Origin: Caenimonas koreensis DSM 17982
GTDB lineage: Bacteria; Pseudomonadota; Gammaproteobacteria; Burkholderiales; Burkholderiaceae_C
Direction: 5' to 3'
Length of the DNA: 64,000 nucleotides
Assembly: GCF_009646335.1 (NCBI RefSeq)
Contig: NZ_WJBU01000014.1
Span: 1-64,000, forward strand
A model generated the notes under the pieces. The model was not told where the DNA came from. It ran no database searches and saw only the letters and a list, made by a program, of their open reading frames with translations. Shown here piece by piece: positions 45,995 to 55,711 of the stretch. Position 1 is the stretch's first letter. Each line of letters opens with the position of its first letter. The position numbers were made by a program, and so were the translations under genes.

Positions 45995-48900
45995 TCAGTT
46001 GGTGCCGACGGGCCGGGGATTTTCTGCAGCAGTGCTGACCGGCGGCGCGTCACCTTTGTAAGGCACGCGCGTGATCTTCGGGTCAGACCAGGTGCCGGTG
46101 ATGTGGAACTCCTGCGTGTTCGCGCGAATGAGCGGCTGGCGCAGGAACAGCTGCGCGAGAAACGTCCCCACGCCGATGGCCGGATTGATCACGCTGGCCA
46201 CAAGCGACGCCGTACCCGCATTGATCTCGGGCACGACCACCACCTTGATGTCCTGCGTCTCGCGGGCAATGTCGGCGCGGCCCTCCATCAGCACGGCGGC
46301 GTTCACGCCCTTCATCTGCAGGTTGTTGGTCGCAGCGATGCCGTCTTCGATCGTCACGTCGCCGCGCAGGAAGTCGAAGCCGAAGCCCTCGGTGAACACA
46401 TCGCGGAAGTCGAGCGTGAGCCGGCGCGGCAGCGACTGCAGGCTCAGCACGCCCAGCAGCTTGGCCAGGCCCGGGTCCGCCTTCAGGAACTGGCCCGATT
46501 CGATGTTGACGGTGAAGGCACCGTCGAGCGTGGGGTAGTTCAGCGCCAGCGGCGAGCCCACCCACGCCACTTGCCCTTCCATGCGCCCCTTGCCGCGCCG
46601 CACGACGTCTTTCATGCCGAAGCGCGCGAGCAGCTGGCCCGAATCCTGGATGTCCAGCTTGAACTTCATCGCAGTGCGGCGCTTTTCAGCCACAGGCGCT
46701 GCGCCCGGCCGCGCTGGTGCGGCGGGGCCGCCAGCGGGCGCTTGGGCGTTGAGTGCGACCCAGTTGCCCGTCGCGGCGAACTGCGCTTCGGGCGTCGTGA
46801 GGTTCAGCTTGTTCAGCCGCCACTCGCGCACACCACCATCGCGCGCCACGGAAGCCGCGCCACGATTGACGGCATCGATCTCCAGCTTGCCGAGCTTCTT
46901 GCCACGCAGCTCGAAGTCGTCCACGACGATGTCCAGGCCCGGCAGCACCTCGGGCTGTTCGTCCAGCAATGACTCCACCTGCTTTGCCTCGGCCGCTGCA
47001 ATGATGAGTCGTGCCAGGCGCGCGTGCAGCCGCCCCGCACCCGACGCGGTGGACTGCCTGTATTCCACATAGCCATTGAGCTCGTTCGCATCAATATTGG
47101 CCCGCCACAAAGGGCCGTCGCGCGACCCGCCGACCACAACGTTATGCAGCACGCGGCCCTCGACGGTGAGTTCCTTGGCGCGTACCGCCATCACGGTGGG
47201 CAGGTAGCTCGCGGCTGCCGAGGCGGTGTTTGCACCAGCGGCTGAAGGGCGCAGCTGCGCGGCCGTGCCACCTGTGACACTGGTGCTGGCCACCTGGCCC
47301 AGCGCGTCGTCCCAGGCATCGAGGTTCACCGTTGCGAAGTTCACGTTGGCGGCCACGCCCTGGTCCGTGACGGGCACTGACTCGCCCGGCGCCAGGCCCA
47401 CTGCAATCCCGCCGCGCACCACGCGCGGCTCGGGGCCCGAGAGGTCCCGCACGTATGAAACAGCCAGCAGGCGGCCCAGCTCGACGCTCAGCTGGTCCTG
47501 CAGCTTGCCCGTGCTGACCGACTCTCGCACGAGCGTGTTTTCGTAGCGCAGGGGCAGCGCCGACTCCGCGCTCTTGACGAGCGGTGGCGGCAGGTTCACG
47601 GCCAGCCCCTGCAAGGTGCTCGTCACGCTGATCTCCGAGACGCCGGCGCGCAAGCCCATGGTGAGGTTGTAGGGCGAGCTGCCGGTGGCGTCGCGCGCAA
47701 TCCGCGAGACGAACCCCAGCTCCTTTGCCGCACGCAGGCCTTCGGCCGTCGCAACGCCTTGTGCGCGCAGCAGCACCGTCGGCTCGCTGCCCGCAGCCGC
47801 GGCGGCGGCCGACACGGTGCGGCTGCCGCCTTCTATCCTGACGTCGCCCCCGAGCGCGCGCGCCTGTCCGCCCGTCACCGTGAACCCGCGTTCGCTGAAA
47901 TTGATCACACCACGCGCTTTCGACAGCAGCGGCGTGTCTGGCGTGACCTGGATGTCGTTGGAGGCAAGCGTGACGGTGCCCTGCACGCGCGACTGCTCGA
48001 TCGTGGCGATCGGCAGTTCCAGCCGCAGCTTGACCTCCGAATTGCCCGTGGCCGACGTCTTGGCCAGCGCGTTACCGATCAACCCCGCGACGGGCGACAC
48101 GTTCACCACCTGCAACGCCTGGTTGAGCGGCCCCTTGATCTCGCCTGTGACGCTGACCACCGCGCCTTTGTATTCAGGAATCTGCGCATCGCTCTTGACC
48201 TGCAGGCCGGGCGCCCCGGCGAAGCGCGCCGTTGCGCCTTTGATCTGCATGCCGTTGCCGATGAAGACCAGCTCGGCCGACAGCTGCGTGAGCGGCGGCC
48301 ACACACCGGCAGCCTTGTTGCGATCAGGCGGCACGAACGCGAACGTCACATCCTTCACATCGGCCCGTATATCGAGCGTGCCAACCTTGGCATCGCGAAA
48401 CGGGAAGTCGTGCAGGTCTCCCTTGACCTTGAAACGCGCATTGCTCACATGGCCCTGGATCACCGAATCGCGAACGTAGTCGCGCGCCGCCTTCGCCACG
48501 CCGACCGGCAAGTAACGATGGACCTTGGCGCCATTGGCGCGCACGAGGCTCGCCTGCAGGTCGAGCACGCCGGGAAATCGGGTCGAAGGCGCTGCGCCGG
48601 TGCGCCAGCTGATCTGGCCCTGGCCTTCCAGGTCGGGGTTGCTGAATTTCAAGCCGCTGACAGTGGCGGTGATGTCCTGCCCATTGACCTGCCACTGCAT
48701 GTCGGCCGCCAGATCGTCAAAGGCAATGACAGGCTCTTCGAGCACGCCCGGCACATCGACTGCGCCACCGCGAATCTGCAGCTTGCCCTTGCCGCCCGCC
48801 TGCGTGAAGTCGAAATCCAGTGTGGCGCCACGAATGCCCGGTGTGCCTGCATGCCCCGGGCCTGCGGTCGCCGAGGCCGCCGGTGTCGCAGGCTGCGCCG

Positions 48901-50176
48901 CAATTTCAAGCTGCACGGCGCGGCCTTTCGCCTCGTATTTCTGCAGCTGTGCGATGGGGCCCTGCCACTTCGCCTCGACTTTCTCGACCAGGCCCCGGGG
49001 CGCATAGGCTGCCAATGCCGCATGCGTGGCCGTGCTCAGGGGCAGGCGCGTGGCGATCTGCGAGACGGCAAACAAGTCCAGCTTGTCCGCGCGGATTTCA
49101 CCGCGCGCCGGACGGCTGCCTTCGGCATCGGTCCACTGCACAAAGACATTGCCGCCGGGCCAGCGCTGGCCCTCCTGTGTGGTGAACTGCAACTCGCGGG
49201 TCTCGAATTCGAAGCCGCCTGCCAGGCGCTTGCCGCCCAGCCGGCCCGACAGCGACTGCAGGGCCAGCGGCGTGAGCTGCGGACCCAGGCGCGTGCTCAC
49301 GTCGGCGAGCACGAGGTCGGCGGTGCCACCCACAATCTGCCCCTTTGCGACGTCGGCCCACGCGCGCAAGGCGCCGCGGCCTTCGCTCACCTCGATGCCG
49401 ACATGGGCGTAGCGGCGCAGCTGCGACACATCCACGCGGGAGAAGTCGCCGTGCAGCTGGCCATCCCATTCCTGCCACTGGCCATTGCGACGCGACAAAA
49501 GCGGCTGGCGAAACAAGCCGCGCACCGAAAAGCGGTCGCCCCAGTCGGCCGGCGGCGTTGCGTCCAGCCGCAGCGCATGGCGGCGTGTGCTGTTGCGCAT
49601 CACGAAGTCGACGTTGGCCAGGGCCAGGGGCGGCGCATTGCGCAACTCGTCGGTCCAGCGGATGATGCCGCCGCGGATCACGAATTCGGTCTGGCCGAAA
49701 AACCAGTCGGCGCCACGGCCATCGTTGTCGCTCGAGCGCGAGAAGTCCAGGCCGGCCACGAAGATCTTGCCGTCTGCCGCACGGCGGATATCGAGCTCGG
49801 GCTTGTCCACGTACAGCTGCTCGAAGCTCAGGTTCCACAACGACCGGGGCGACAGGGCTGCCACCACGCGAGGCAGGCGCAACGCAGGCCGGCCCTGCGG
49901 GTCGAGCAGGACCACATCGACCAGCTCGAACGACGGGATCAGGAACTCGCTGTGGGCCGTGACGCTGCCAATGCGCACAGGTACCCCCAGGACGCGCCCG
50001 ACTTCGGTTTCCAGCTCGGGGCGAAGCTCACCGATTCGCGGCACAATGAATCCATGAAGAGCGCCCCACGCCATCACGAGTACAAGCCACGCGGCCAGCA
50101 AGAGCCACAGTGCCCACTTCACGGCGGCAGCGTAGGACCGCAGGAAACGTGATGAAGTCGGCTGCAAATCGATCAT
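45995..50176 (-). CDS. YhdP-family AsmA-like envelope protein
   Basis: 1393 residues with one N-terminal membrane helix (about 20-44) and a very long, beta-rich periplasmic body. It belongs to the AsmA/TamB group of bridge-like lipid-transfer proteins; YhdP in E. coli takes part in phospholipid movement to the outer membrane. Signatures include the DUF3971-type start (GVPVRIGSVTAHSEFLIPSFELVDVVLLD) and the C-terminal AsmA-like block (VLMEGRADIARETQDIKVVVVPEINAGTASL, then AQLFLRQPLI). Length is at the upper end for YhdP (about 1270). Divergent from glnE with start codons only 24 bp apart, leaving little room for promoters. Confidence 0.9.
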   Translation of the reverse strand: MIDLQPTSSRFLRSYAAAVKWALWLLLAAWLVLVMAWGALHGFIVPRIGELRPELETEVGRVLGVPVRIGSVTAHSEFLIPSFELVDVVLLDPQGRPALRLPRVVAALSPRSLWNLSFEQLYVDKPELDIRRAADGKIFVAGLDFSRSSDNDGRGADWFFGQTEFVIRGGIIRWTDELRNAPPLALANVDFVMRNSTRRHALRLDATPPADWGDRFSVRGLFRQPLLSRRNGQWQEWDGQLHGDFSRVDVSQLRRYAHVGIEVSEGRGALRAWADVAKGQIVGGTADLVLADVSTRLGPQLTPLALQSLSGRLGGKRLAGGFEFETRELQFTTQEGQRWPGGNVFVQWTDAEGSRPARGEIRADKLDLFAVSQIATRLPLSTATHAALAAYAPRGLVEKVEAKWQGPIAQLQKYEAKGRAVQLEIAAQPATPAASATAGPGHAGTPGIRGATLDFDFTQAGGKGKLQIRGGAVDVPGVLEEPVIAFDDLAADMQWQVNGQDITATVSGLKFSNPDLEGQGQISWRTGAAPSTRFPGVLDLQASLVRANGAKVHRYLPVGVAKAARDYVRDSVIQGHVSNARFKVKGDLHDFPFRDAKVGTLDIRADVKDVTFAFVPPDRNKAAGVWPPLTQLSAELVFIGNGMQIKGATARFAGAPGLQVKSDAQIPEYKGAVVSVTGEIKGPLNQALQVVNVSPVAGLIGNALAKTSATGNSEVKLRLELPIATIEQSRVQGTVTLASNDIQVTPDTPLLSKARGVINFSERGFTVTGGQARALGGDVRIEGGSRTVSAAAAAAGSEPTVLLRAQGVATAEGLRAAKELGFVSRIARDATGSSPYNLTMGLRAGVSEISVTSTLQGLAVNLPPPLVKSAESALPLRYENTLVRESVSTGKLQDQLSVELGRLLAVSYVRDLSGPEPRVVRGGIAVGLAPGESVPVTDQGVAANVNFATVNLDAWDDALGQVASTSVTGGTAAQLRPSAAGANTASAAASYLPTVMAVRAKELTVEGRVLHNVVVGGSRDGPLWRANIDANELNGYVEYRQSTASGAGRLHARLARLIIAAAEAKQVESLLDEQPEVLPGLDIVVDDFELRGKKLGKLEIDAVNRGAASVARDGGVREWRLNKLNLTTPEAQFAATGNWVALNAQAPAGGPAAPARPGAAPVAEKRRTAMKFKLDIQDSGQLLARFGMKDVVRRGKGRMEGQVAWVGSPLALNYPTLDGAFTVNIESGQFLKADPGLAKLLGVLSLQSLPRRLTLDFRDVFTEGFGFDFLRGDVTIEDGIAATNNLQMKGVNAAVLMEGRADIARETQDIKVVVVPEINAGTASLVASVINPAIGVGTFLAQLFLRQPLIRANTQEFHITGTWSDPKITRVPYKGDAPPVSTAAENPRPVGTN

Positions 50177-50200
50177 GAATAGGTCGTGGTGGCAGGAATT

Positions 50201-53005
50201 ATGACCCCCGAATCTGCCCGAGGTTCAGCCGTGGCGGACGCAGTTGTGTCTGACGGCGTCATGGCCGGTCTGCCCTCGAACCCGACCGCGCCCTCGCGGC
50301 TGTCGGGCCATTCGCGGTTTGCGCAGCGCCTGCGCAGGCGTTATGAAGGCCAGCTCACTTTGCTGGCCCCCGGTGCACCGACACGCGCCTGCATGCTGGC
50401 CGCATTCGAGGTCATTTGCGCGCAGGGCCACGACCACCCGACGGCGCTTCGCATCCTGCGGCAACTGGTGATGGAGCGGCTGCTGGTGCTCGACTGCGAG
50501 CAGGCTGCGCCGTTGGGCACCATCACCAGCGCCGTCACCGAGCTGGCCGAGATCGCGCTGGACATCGCCTGCACCCATGCTTTCGCCGAACTCGATGCGC
50601 AGTTCGGCGCGCCCATGACAGCCGAGGGCGCGCTCGCGCAATTCTGGATCGTGGGCATGGGCAAGCTCGGCGCACGCGAGCTGAATGTGTCCAGCGATAT
50701 CGACCTCGTCTATGTGTACGACTGCGACGGCGAGACAGCCGGCACCGCTGGCGGGCGCGGGCACATCAGCAACCACGAGTACTTTGCCCGCGCCGTGAAG
50801 GCGATTTATTCCGTGGTCGGCGACACGACCGAGCACGGTTTCGTGTTCCGCATGGATCTTGCGCTGCGGCCCAACGGCAACTCCGGCCCGCCGGCCGTCT
50901 CGCTCGGTGCGCTTGAAGAATATTTCCAGGTGCAGGGCCGCGAATGGGAACGCTTCGCCTGGCTCAAGAGCCGCGTTGTCGCGCCGCGCGCCGCGATCGA
51001 AGGCGGCACCGCCCAGGCCTTGCGCGGTGTGGTGCTGCCCTTCGTGTTCCGCAAGTACCTCGACTACAGCGTGTTCGACTCGCTGCGGCTGCTGCACAAG
51101 CAGATTCGCGAGCACGCGGCCAAGCGCAGCGCCGGACGGCCCGAACGCGCGAACGACGTGAAGCTCTCGCGCGGCGGCATCCGCGAAATCGAATTCACCG
51201 TGCAGCTGCTGCAAGTGGTGCGCGGCGGCCAGTTCCCCGAGCTGCGCACCCGGCCCACGCTGCAGGCACTGCATCGCATCGCGGCTGCAGGGCTGATGCC
51301 GCAGGCCACGGCGGATGCACTGGCTGCAGCCTATGAATTCCTGCGCCGCGTCGAGCACCGCATCCAGTACCTGGACGACCAGCAGACGCACGTGCTGCCC
51401 GCGGGCGACGACGACATCAGCTGGATGGCGCGCACGATGGGCTTTGCCAACAGCTGCCCGTTCCTGCATGAGCTCGATGCGCACCGCGAGCTCGTCGCGC
51501 AGGAATTCGACAAACTCCTCGGCGGTGCGTCGGCCAGCGAATGCAAGGGCTGCGCGGGCCCGCGCGGCAGCAAAGGCCCGGCACTCGATCTTGAGCAGGT
51601 GCTGGAACACCTGCCGCCTACGGTGCGCGAGCGCGTGGACGAGTGGCGGCGCCATCCGCGTGTGCTGGCGCTGCGCGAAGATGCGCGCGCCCGGCTGTCA
51701 CGCCTGCTGGGGCGCACGGCGCAGTGGCTGCAAGAGGGCCGCGTGAGCGAGGACGCGGTGCTGCGGCTGGCCGACTGGATCGAGCCGCTGCTGCGCCGCG
51801 AGAGCTACCTGGCGCTGCTGCTGGAGCGGCCCGGCGTGCACGAGCGGCTCTTGCGGCTGCTGGGCGCGGCGCGCTGGCCCGCACGCTACCTGTTGCAGCA
51901 CCCCGGCGTGATCGACGAGCTGGCGAGCGACCAGATCGTGTCAGAGCGGTTCAATGCTGCTGAATTCGAAGGCGAGCTGGAAGCGCGCCGCAACTCGCTG
52001 CAGATCACCGGCGAGGACGACGACGAAGCACTGATGAACCTGCTGCGCCGCGCGCATCATGCAGAGGTGTTTCGCACCCTCGCGCGGGACGTGGAAGGTG
52101 TGCTGTCGGTCGAGCAAGTGGCCGACGACCTCAGCGCACTGGCGGACAGCGTGCTGCGCGTCACCGCCAAGTGGTGCTGGCACCGGCTCAAGCAAAAGCA
52201 CCGCGAGACACCGCGCTTTGCGATCATTGGCTACGGCAAGCTCGGCGGCAAGGAGCTGGGCTACGGCAGCGACCTGGACATCGTCTTTGTCTATGAAGAC
52301 GACGACGAGCGATCGCCCGAGGCGTATGCGGCCTTCGTTCGCAAGCTGATCAACTGGCTTTCGGCCAAGACCTCCGAAGGCGACCTGTTCGAGATCGACA
52401 CGGCACTGCGGCCCAACGGCAACTCGGGGCTGCTGGTGACCACCTTTGATGCCTATGCCCGGTACCAGCAGCAGCGCGGCAGCAACACGGCGTGGACATG
52501 GGAGCACCAGGCGATGACGCGTGCGCGCTTCGTGCTCGGTGCCGATGCATTGCGCGAGCGGTTCGACGCCATCCGTGAATCCGTGATCGCTGCGCCGCGC
52601 GACGCAGCTTTGCTGCAAAGCGAGATCATGGCCATGCGCGACAAGGTGCGCGCGGCCCATCCAGTGAAGGCCGACCGCTTCGACGTCAAGCACAGCGCGG
52701 GCGGCATGGTCGATGTTGAATTCGTGGTGCAGTTCCTTGTGCTGTCGCAGTCGGCAGCGCACAGGGAGCTGATTCCCAACGTCGGCAATATTGCTCTGCT
52801 GCAAAGAGCCGAAGCTTGCGGCTTGTTGCCGACGGGCCTGGGCGAGAGGGCTGCAAGCGCCTATCGCGCACTGCGGCGCGTGCAACACCAGGCTCGCCTG
52901 AATGAAGAGCCGACGCAAGTGCCGCCCGCCTCCATGGACACCGAGCGCGACGCCGTGCTGGCACTGTGGAGCGCAGTGTTCGGGCATTCTCCTGCCATCC
53001 ATTGA
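50201..53005 (+). CDS. Glutamine synthetase adenylyltransferase/deadenylase
   Basis: Adds and removes AMP on glutamine synthetase according to PII status. 934 residues from the ATG at 50201, with AGGA just upstream; an in-frame GTG at 50186 is less likely. Two nucleotidyltransferase domains are seen: GMGKLGARELNVSSDIDLVYVY (N-terminal, deadenylylating) and GYGKLGGKELGYGSDLDIVFVYED (C-terminal, adenylylating), each followed by a helical GlnD-PII-uridylyltransferase-like region. Length matches GlnE (about 940). The start lies 24 bp from the divergent yhdP start. A gccggtgg/ccaccggc hairpin follows the stop. Confidence 0.96.
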   Translation: MTPESARGSAVADAVVSDGVMAGLPSNPTAPSRLSGHSRFAQRLRRRYEGQLTLLAPGAPTRACMLAAFEVICAQGHDHPTALRILRQLVMERLLVLDCEQAAPLGTITSAVTELAEIALDIACTHAFAELDAQFGAPMTAEGALAQFWIVGMGKLGARELNVSSDIDLVYVYDCDGETAGTAGGRGHISNHEYFARAVKAIYSVVGDTTEHGFVFRMDLALRPNGNSGPPAVSLGALEEYFQVQGREWERFAWLKSRVVAPRAAIEGGTAQALRGVVLPFVFRKYLDYSVFDSLRLLHKQIREHAAKRSAGRPERANDVKLSRGGIREIEFTVQLLQVVRGGQFPELRTRPTLQALHRIAAAGLMPQATADALAAAYEFLRRVEHRIQYLDDQQTHVLPAGDDDISWMARTMGFANSCPFLHELDAHRELVAQEFDKLLGGASASECKGCAGPRGSKGPALDLEQVLEHLPPTVRERVDEWRRHPRVLALREDARARLSRLLGRTAQWLQEGRVSEDAVLRLADWIEPLLRRESYLALLLERPGVHERLLRLLGAARWPARYLLQHPGVIDELASDQIVSERFNAAEFEGELEARRNSLQITGEDDDEALMNLLRRAHHAEVFRTLARDVEGVLSVEQVADDLSALADSVLRVTAKWCWHRLKQKHRETPRFAIIGYGKLGGKELGYGSDLDIVFVYEDDDERSPEAYAAFVRKLINWLSAKTSEGDLFEIDTALRPNGNSGLLVTTFDAYARYQQQRGSNTAWTWEHQAMTRARFVLGADALRERFDAIRESVIAAPRDAALLQSEIMAMRDKVRAAHPVKADRFDVKHSAGGMVDVEFVVQFLVLSQSAAHRELIPNVGNIALLQRAEACGLLPTGLGERAASAYRALRRVQHQARLNEEPTQVPPASMDTERDAVLALWSAVFGHSPAIH

Positions 53006-53011
53006 CAGCAC

Positions 53012-53042
53012 GCCGGTGGTAGTCTTGCGGCCTCCCACCGGC
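53012..53042 (+). terminator. Hairpin between glnE and the efflux operon
   Basis: gccggtgg (53012-53019) pairs with ccaccggc (53035-53042) around a 15-base loop. No T run follows, and the structure ends just before the ribosome-site region of the next gene, so it could be a weak terminator of glnE or part of the efflux leader. Confidence 0.4.
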
Positions 53043-53050
53043 AACGAAGC

Positions 53051-54451
53051 ATGAAGAAAACTGGCTTGACAGCCGCGCTTGCCGCGGCGCTTTGCATTGC
53101 GGGCTGCGCAGTCTCGCGCCCCACGCCCGGCGCGGGGCAGGTGCCGCCGCCCCAGTGGTATGCCACCTTGCCGCACAACGGCGCGCTGGCTGACCTGCGC
53201 TTGTGGTGGCAGCAGCTCAATGACCCGCTGCTGGTCGAGCTGATCGAGGCAGCCCAGGCGGCCAGCCCGACAGTCGCCTCGGCACGTTCGCGCATCGAGC
53301 AGGCGCGCGCGACGCGTGTGGCGGCCGGGGCCGCATTGCTGCCTGCGCTCGACGGCCAGGTGTCCGCGCAACGCAGCAATTCGCAGCCCCCCACACCACT
53401 GGCGACGGTGCTGCAGGCGGGTTTGCAGACATCCTGGGAGATCGACCTGTTCGGCGGCAATCGCGCAGCGGCGGATGCCGCGCAGGCGCGGCTTGCGGGC
53501 GCACAGGCGCTCTGGCACGACGCACGCGTGTCAGTCGCTGCAGAAACTGCGAATGCCTATCTTGACTTGCGCAGCTGCGAGCGGCAGCTGGCTGTCGCGC
53601 GCAATGATGCGAAGTCCCGCGCTGAAACCGCACGGCTTGCCGACCTGAGCGCACAGGCGGGCTTTCTCGCGCCTGCCAATGCGGCGCTGGCGCGAGCGAG
53701 TGCGGCAGAAGGCTCCGCCCGCGCCACGCAGCAGCTCGCGCTATGCGATATCCATGTGAAGACACTGGTCGCCTTGAGTGCGGTGGCCGAACCCGCACTG
53801 CGCGCCAAACTCGCAGCGCCGTGGGTGGATGCAACGCAGTCAACCACGTTCACGGTCGCGTCGGTGCCGGCGCAAGTGCTGTCGCAGCGGCCCGACGTGT
53901 ACCAGGCAGAACTGGAAGTTGCCGCTGCCAGCGCGGAGGTTGGCGCTGCACGGGCGCAGCAGTATCCGCGGCTGTCGCTGTCAGGCTCGATCGCCGTGGG
54001 CCGGGTACGCACGGGTGGTGTCAACGCGACGCTCGATACCTGGTCCATCGGACCTGTGGCGTTGACGTTGCCGATCTTCGACGGCGGCCGCCGCGCCGCC
54101 GATGCGGATGCAGCGCTGGCGCGCTACGAAGAGGCATCTGCGTTGTATGCAGCGCGCGTGCGCCAGGCAGTGCGCGAAGTGGAAGAAGCGCTGGTCAACC
54201 TGGAGAGCACGCGGCTGCGCAGTGAAGACGCGCGCGTCGCCGCCGAAGGCTATCGCGCCTCGTTTGTAGCGACCGAGGCGCGCTATCGCAGTGGCCTGGC
54301 AAACCTTGTCGAGCTGGAAGACGCGCGCCGCACGCAGCTGGCTGCCGAGACCGCGCTGGTCAGCCTGCAACGCGAGCGCGCTGCCGCGTGGGTGGCGCTG
54401 TACCGCGCGATGGGTGGCGGCTGGGCACGGCCTGCCGCCGCGCAGCCTTGA
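53051..54451 (+). CDS. RND efflux outer-membrane factor (NodT/OprM-like lipoprotein)
   Basis: 466 residues. A signal peptide ends in a lipobox (CIAGC), predicting a lipid-anchored outer-membrane channel. Two OEP repeats are visible, each with long helices (TVASARSRIEQARATRVAAGAALLP and AQVLSQRPDVYQAELEVAAASAEVGAARAQQYPRLSLSG), the standard TolC-fold arrangement with inserted beta hairpins. First gene of a three-gene operon with the membrane-fusion protein 50 bp downstream and the RND pump after it. No regulator gene is adjacent, so the inducer is unknown. Confidence 0.94.
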   Translation: MKKTGLTAALAAALCIAGCAVSRPTPGAGQVPPPQWYATLPHNGALADLRLWWQQLNDPLLVELIEAAQAASPTVASARSRIEQARATRVAAGAALLPALDGQVSAQRSNSQPPTPLATVLQAGLQTSWEIDLFGGNRAAADAAQARLAGAQALWHDARVSVAAETANAYLDLRSCERQLAVARNDAKSRAETARLADLSAQAGFLAPANAALARASAAEGSARATQQLALCDIHVKTLVALSAVAEPALRAKLAAPWVDATQSTTFTVASVPAQVLSQRPDVYQAELEVAAASAEVGAARAQQYPRLSLSGSIAVGRVRTGGVNATLDTWSIGPVALTLPIFDGGRRAADADAALARYEEASALYAARVRQAVREVEEALVNLESTRLRSEDARVAAEGYRASFVATEARYRSGLANLVELEDARRTQLAAETALVSLQRERAAAWVALYRAMGGGWARPAAAQP

Positions 54452-54501
54452 TGCAGATGCGGCAAGCACACACAGAGACGTAACAGGTAGGGCGAGAACT
54501 C

Positions 54502-55701
54502 ATGGAAAAAAAGAAATTCACACCCGGCGTCGTGGGCGCCATCGTTACCGCTGTCGTGGTGGTGGCCATCATCGTGTTCGTCGCGCTCAAACCCAGGAGC
54601 GAAGACGAGAGCAAGAAGGGCACCGTCAAGCCGGCACTGACCGTCACGGTGACGCAGCCGCAGCGCGTGGCCATGCCGATCACACTGGCTGCGAACGGCA
54701 ATATCGCTGCGTGGCAGGAGGCCATCGTCGGCGCCGAGGCATCGGGGCTGCGCGTGGCGCAGGTGCTCGTGAACGTGGGTGACCGCGTGAAGCAGGGGCA
54801 GGTGCTGGCAACGCTGGCGGGCGACACGGTCCGCGCGGAAGCTGCGCAGTCGCGCGCCACCCTGGCAGAGGCAGAAGCCGCCGCTGCCGATGCGGTGAAC
54901 AACGCGCAGCGTGCCCGCACGCTGGAGGGCACGGGTGCATTGAGCACGTCGCAGATCAACCAGTACCTCACCGCCGAGAAAACTGCGCAGGCGAAGGTGG
55001 AGGCAGCTCGCGCCGCGGTTGCACTGCAGGTTGCCCGCGTGAGCCAGTCCGAAGTGCGGGCACCCGACAACGGGATCATTTCTTCCCGCACGGCCACCGT
55101 GGGCGCTGTGCTCAACGGCGGCGCGGAACTGTTCCGCCTGATACGCGGTGGCCGCCTGGAGTGGCGCGCCGAAGTCACCTCCACCGAGATCGGCAAGCTC
55201 ACGACCGGCACGACGGCGCTTGTGACTGCGGCGAGCGGCGCGCGCCTGTCCGGGCGCGTGCGCACCATCGGCCCGACGGTCGATCCGCAATCGCGCGCAG
55301 CGCTGGTCTATGTGGACCTGACGCCACTGCCCGCGAACCCGGGCACGACGGGCAACGCGCTCGCCGGCATGTTCGCGCGTGGCGAATTTGACCTGGGCAC
55401 TGCTTCGGCACTCACGGTGCCGCAAAGCGCCATCGCGATCCGCGAAGGCTTCAGCTATGTGTTCCGCGTGGAGCCCGACAACCGCGTCACGCAAGTGAAG
55501 GTGCAGACCGGCCGCATGGCAGGCGAGCGGCTTGAAATCACGAGCGGCCTCGCAGCCGATGCGCGCGTGGTGGCCAGCGGCGCGGGCTTCCTGAACGACG
55601 GCGACCTGGTGCGCATTTCAGAGGGCGCAAAGCCTGCAGGCGCAAAGGCCGCATCGGCAGCCGCAAAGGCCGCACCGGCAGCGTCCGCAGCGAAGCGATA
55701 G
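54502..55701 (+). CDS. RND efflux membrane-fusion protein
   Basis: 399 residues. One N-terminal membrane helix (about 9-30) anchors the protein; the periplasmic part has the biotinyl-lipoyl halves (VGAEASGLRVAQVLVNVGDRVKQGQVLATL and VSQSEVRAPDNGIISSRTATVGAVL), a long alpha-hairpin between them, and a beta-barrel domain. It links pump and channel. The C-terminal tail is an Ala/Lys-rich stretch (KAASAAAKAAPAASAAKR). The RND gene begins 10 bp downstream. Confidence 0.94.
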   Translation: MEKKKFTPGVVGAIVTAVVVVAIIVFVALKPRSEDESKKGTVKPALTVTVTQPQRVAMPITLAANGNIAAWQEAIVGAEASGLRVAQVLVNVGDRVKQGQVLATLAGDTVRAEAAQSRATLAEAEAAAADAVNNAQRARTLEGTGALSTSQINQYLTAEKTAQAKVEAARAAVALQVARVSQSEVRAPDNGIISSRTATVGAVLNGGAELFRLIRGGRLEWRAEVTSTEIGKLTTGTTALVTAASGARLSGRVRTIGPTVDPQSRAALVYVDLTPLPANPGTTGNALAGMFARGEFDLGTASALTVPQSAIAIREGFSYVFRVEPDNRVTQVKVQTGRMAGERLEITSGLAADARVVASGAGFLNDGDLVRISEGAKPAGAKAASAAAKAAPAASAAKR

Positions 55702-55711
55702 GACGCACACC

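Noticed and set aside
47759..50152. 797-codon open frame antisense to yhdP
   Set aside because: Shadow composition and no recognisable domain; yhdP on the other strand is convincing.
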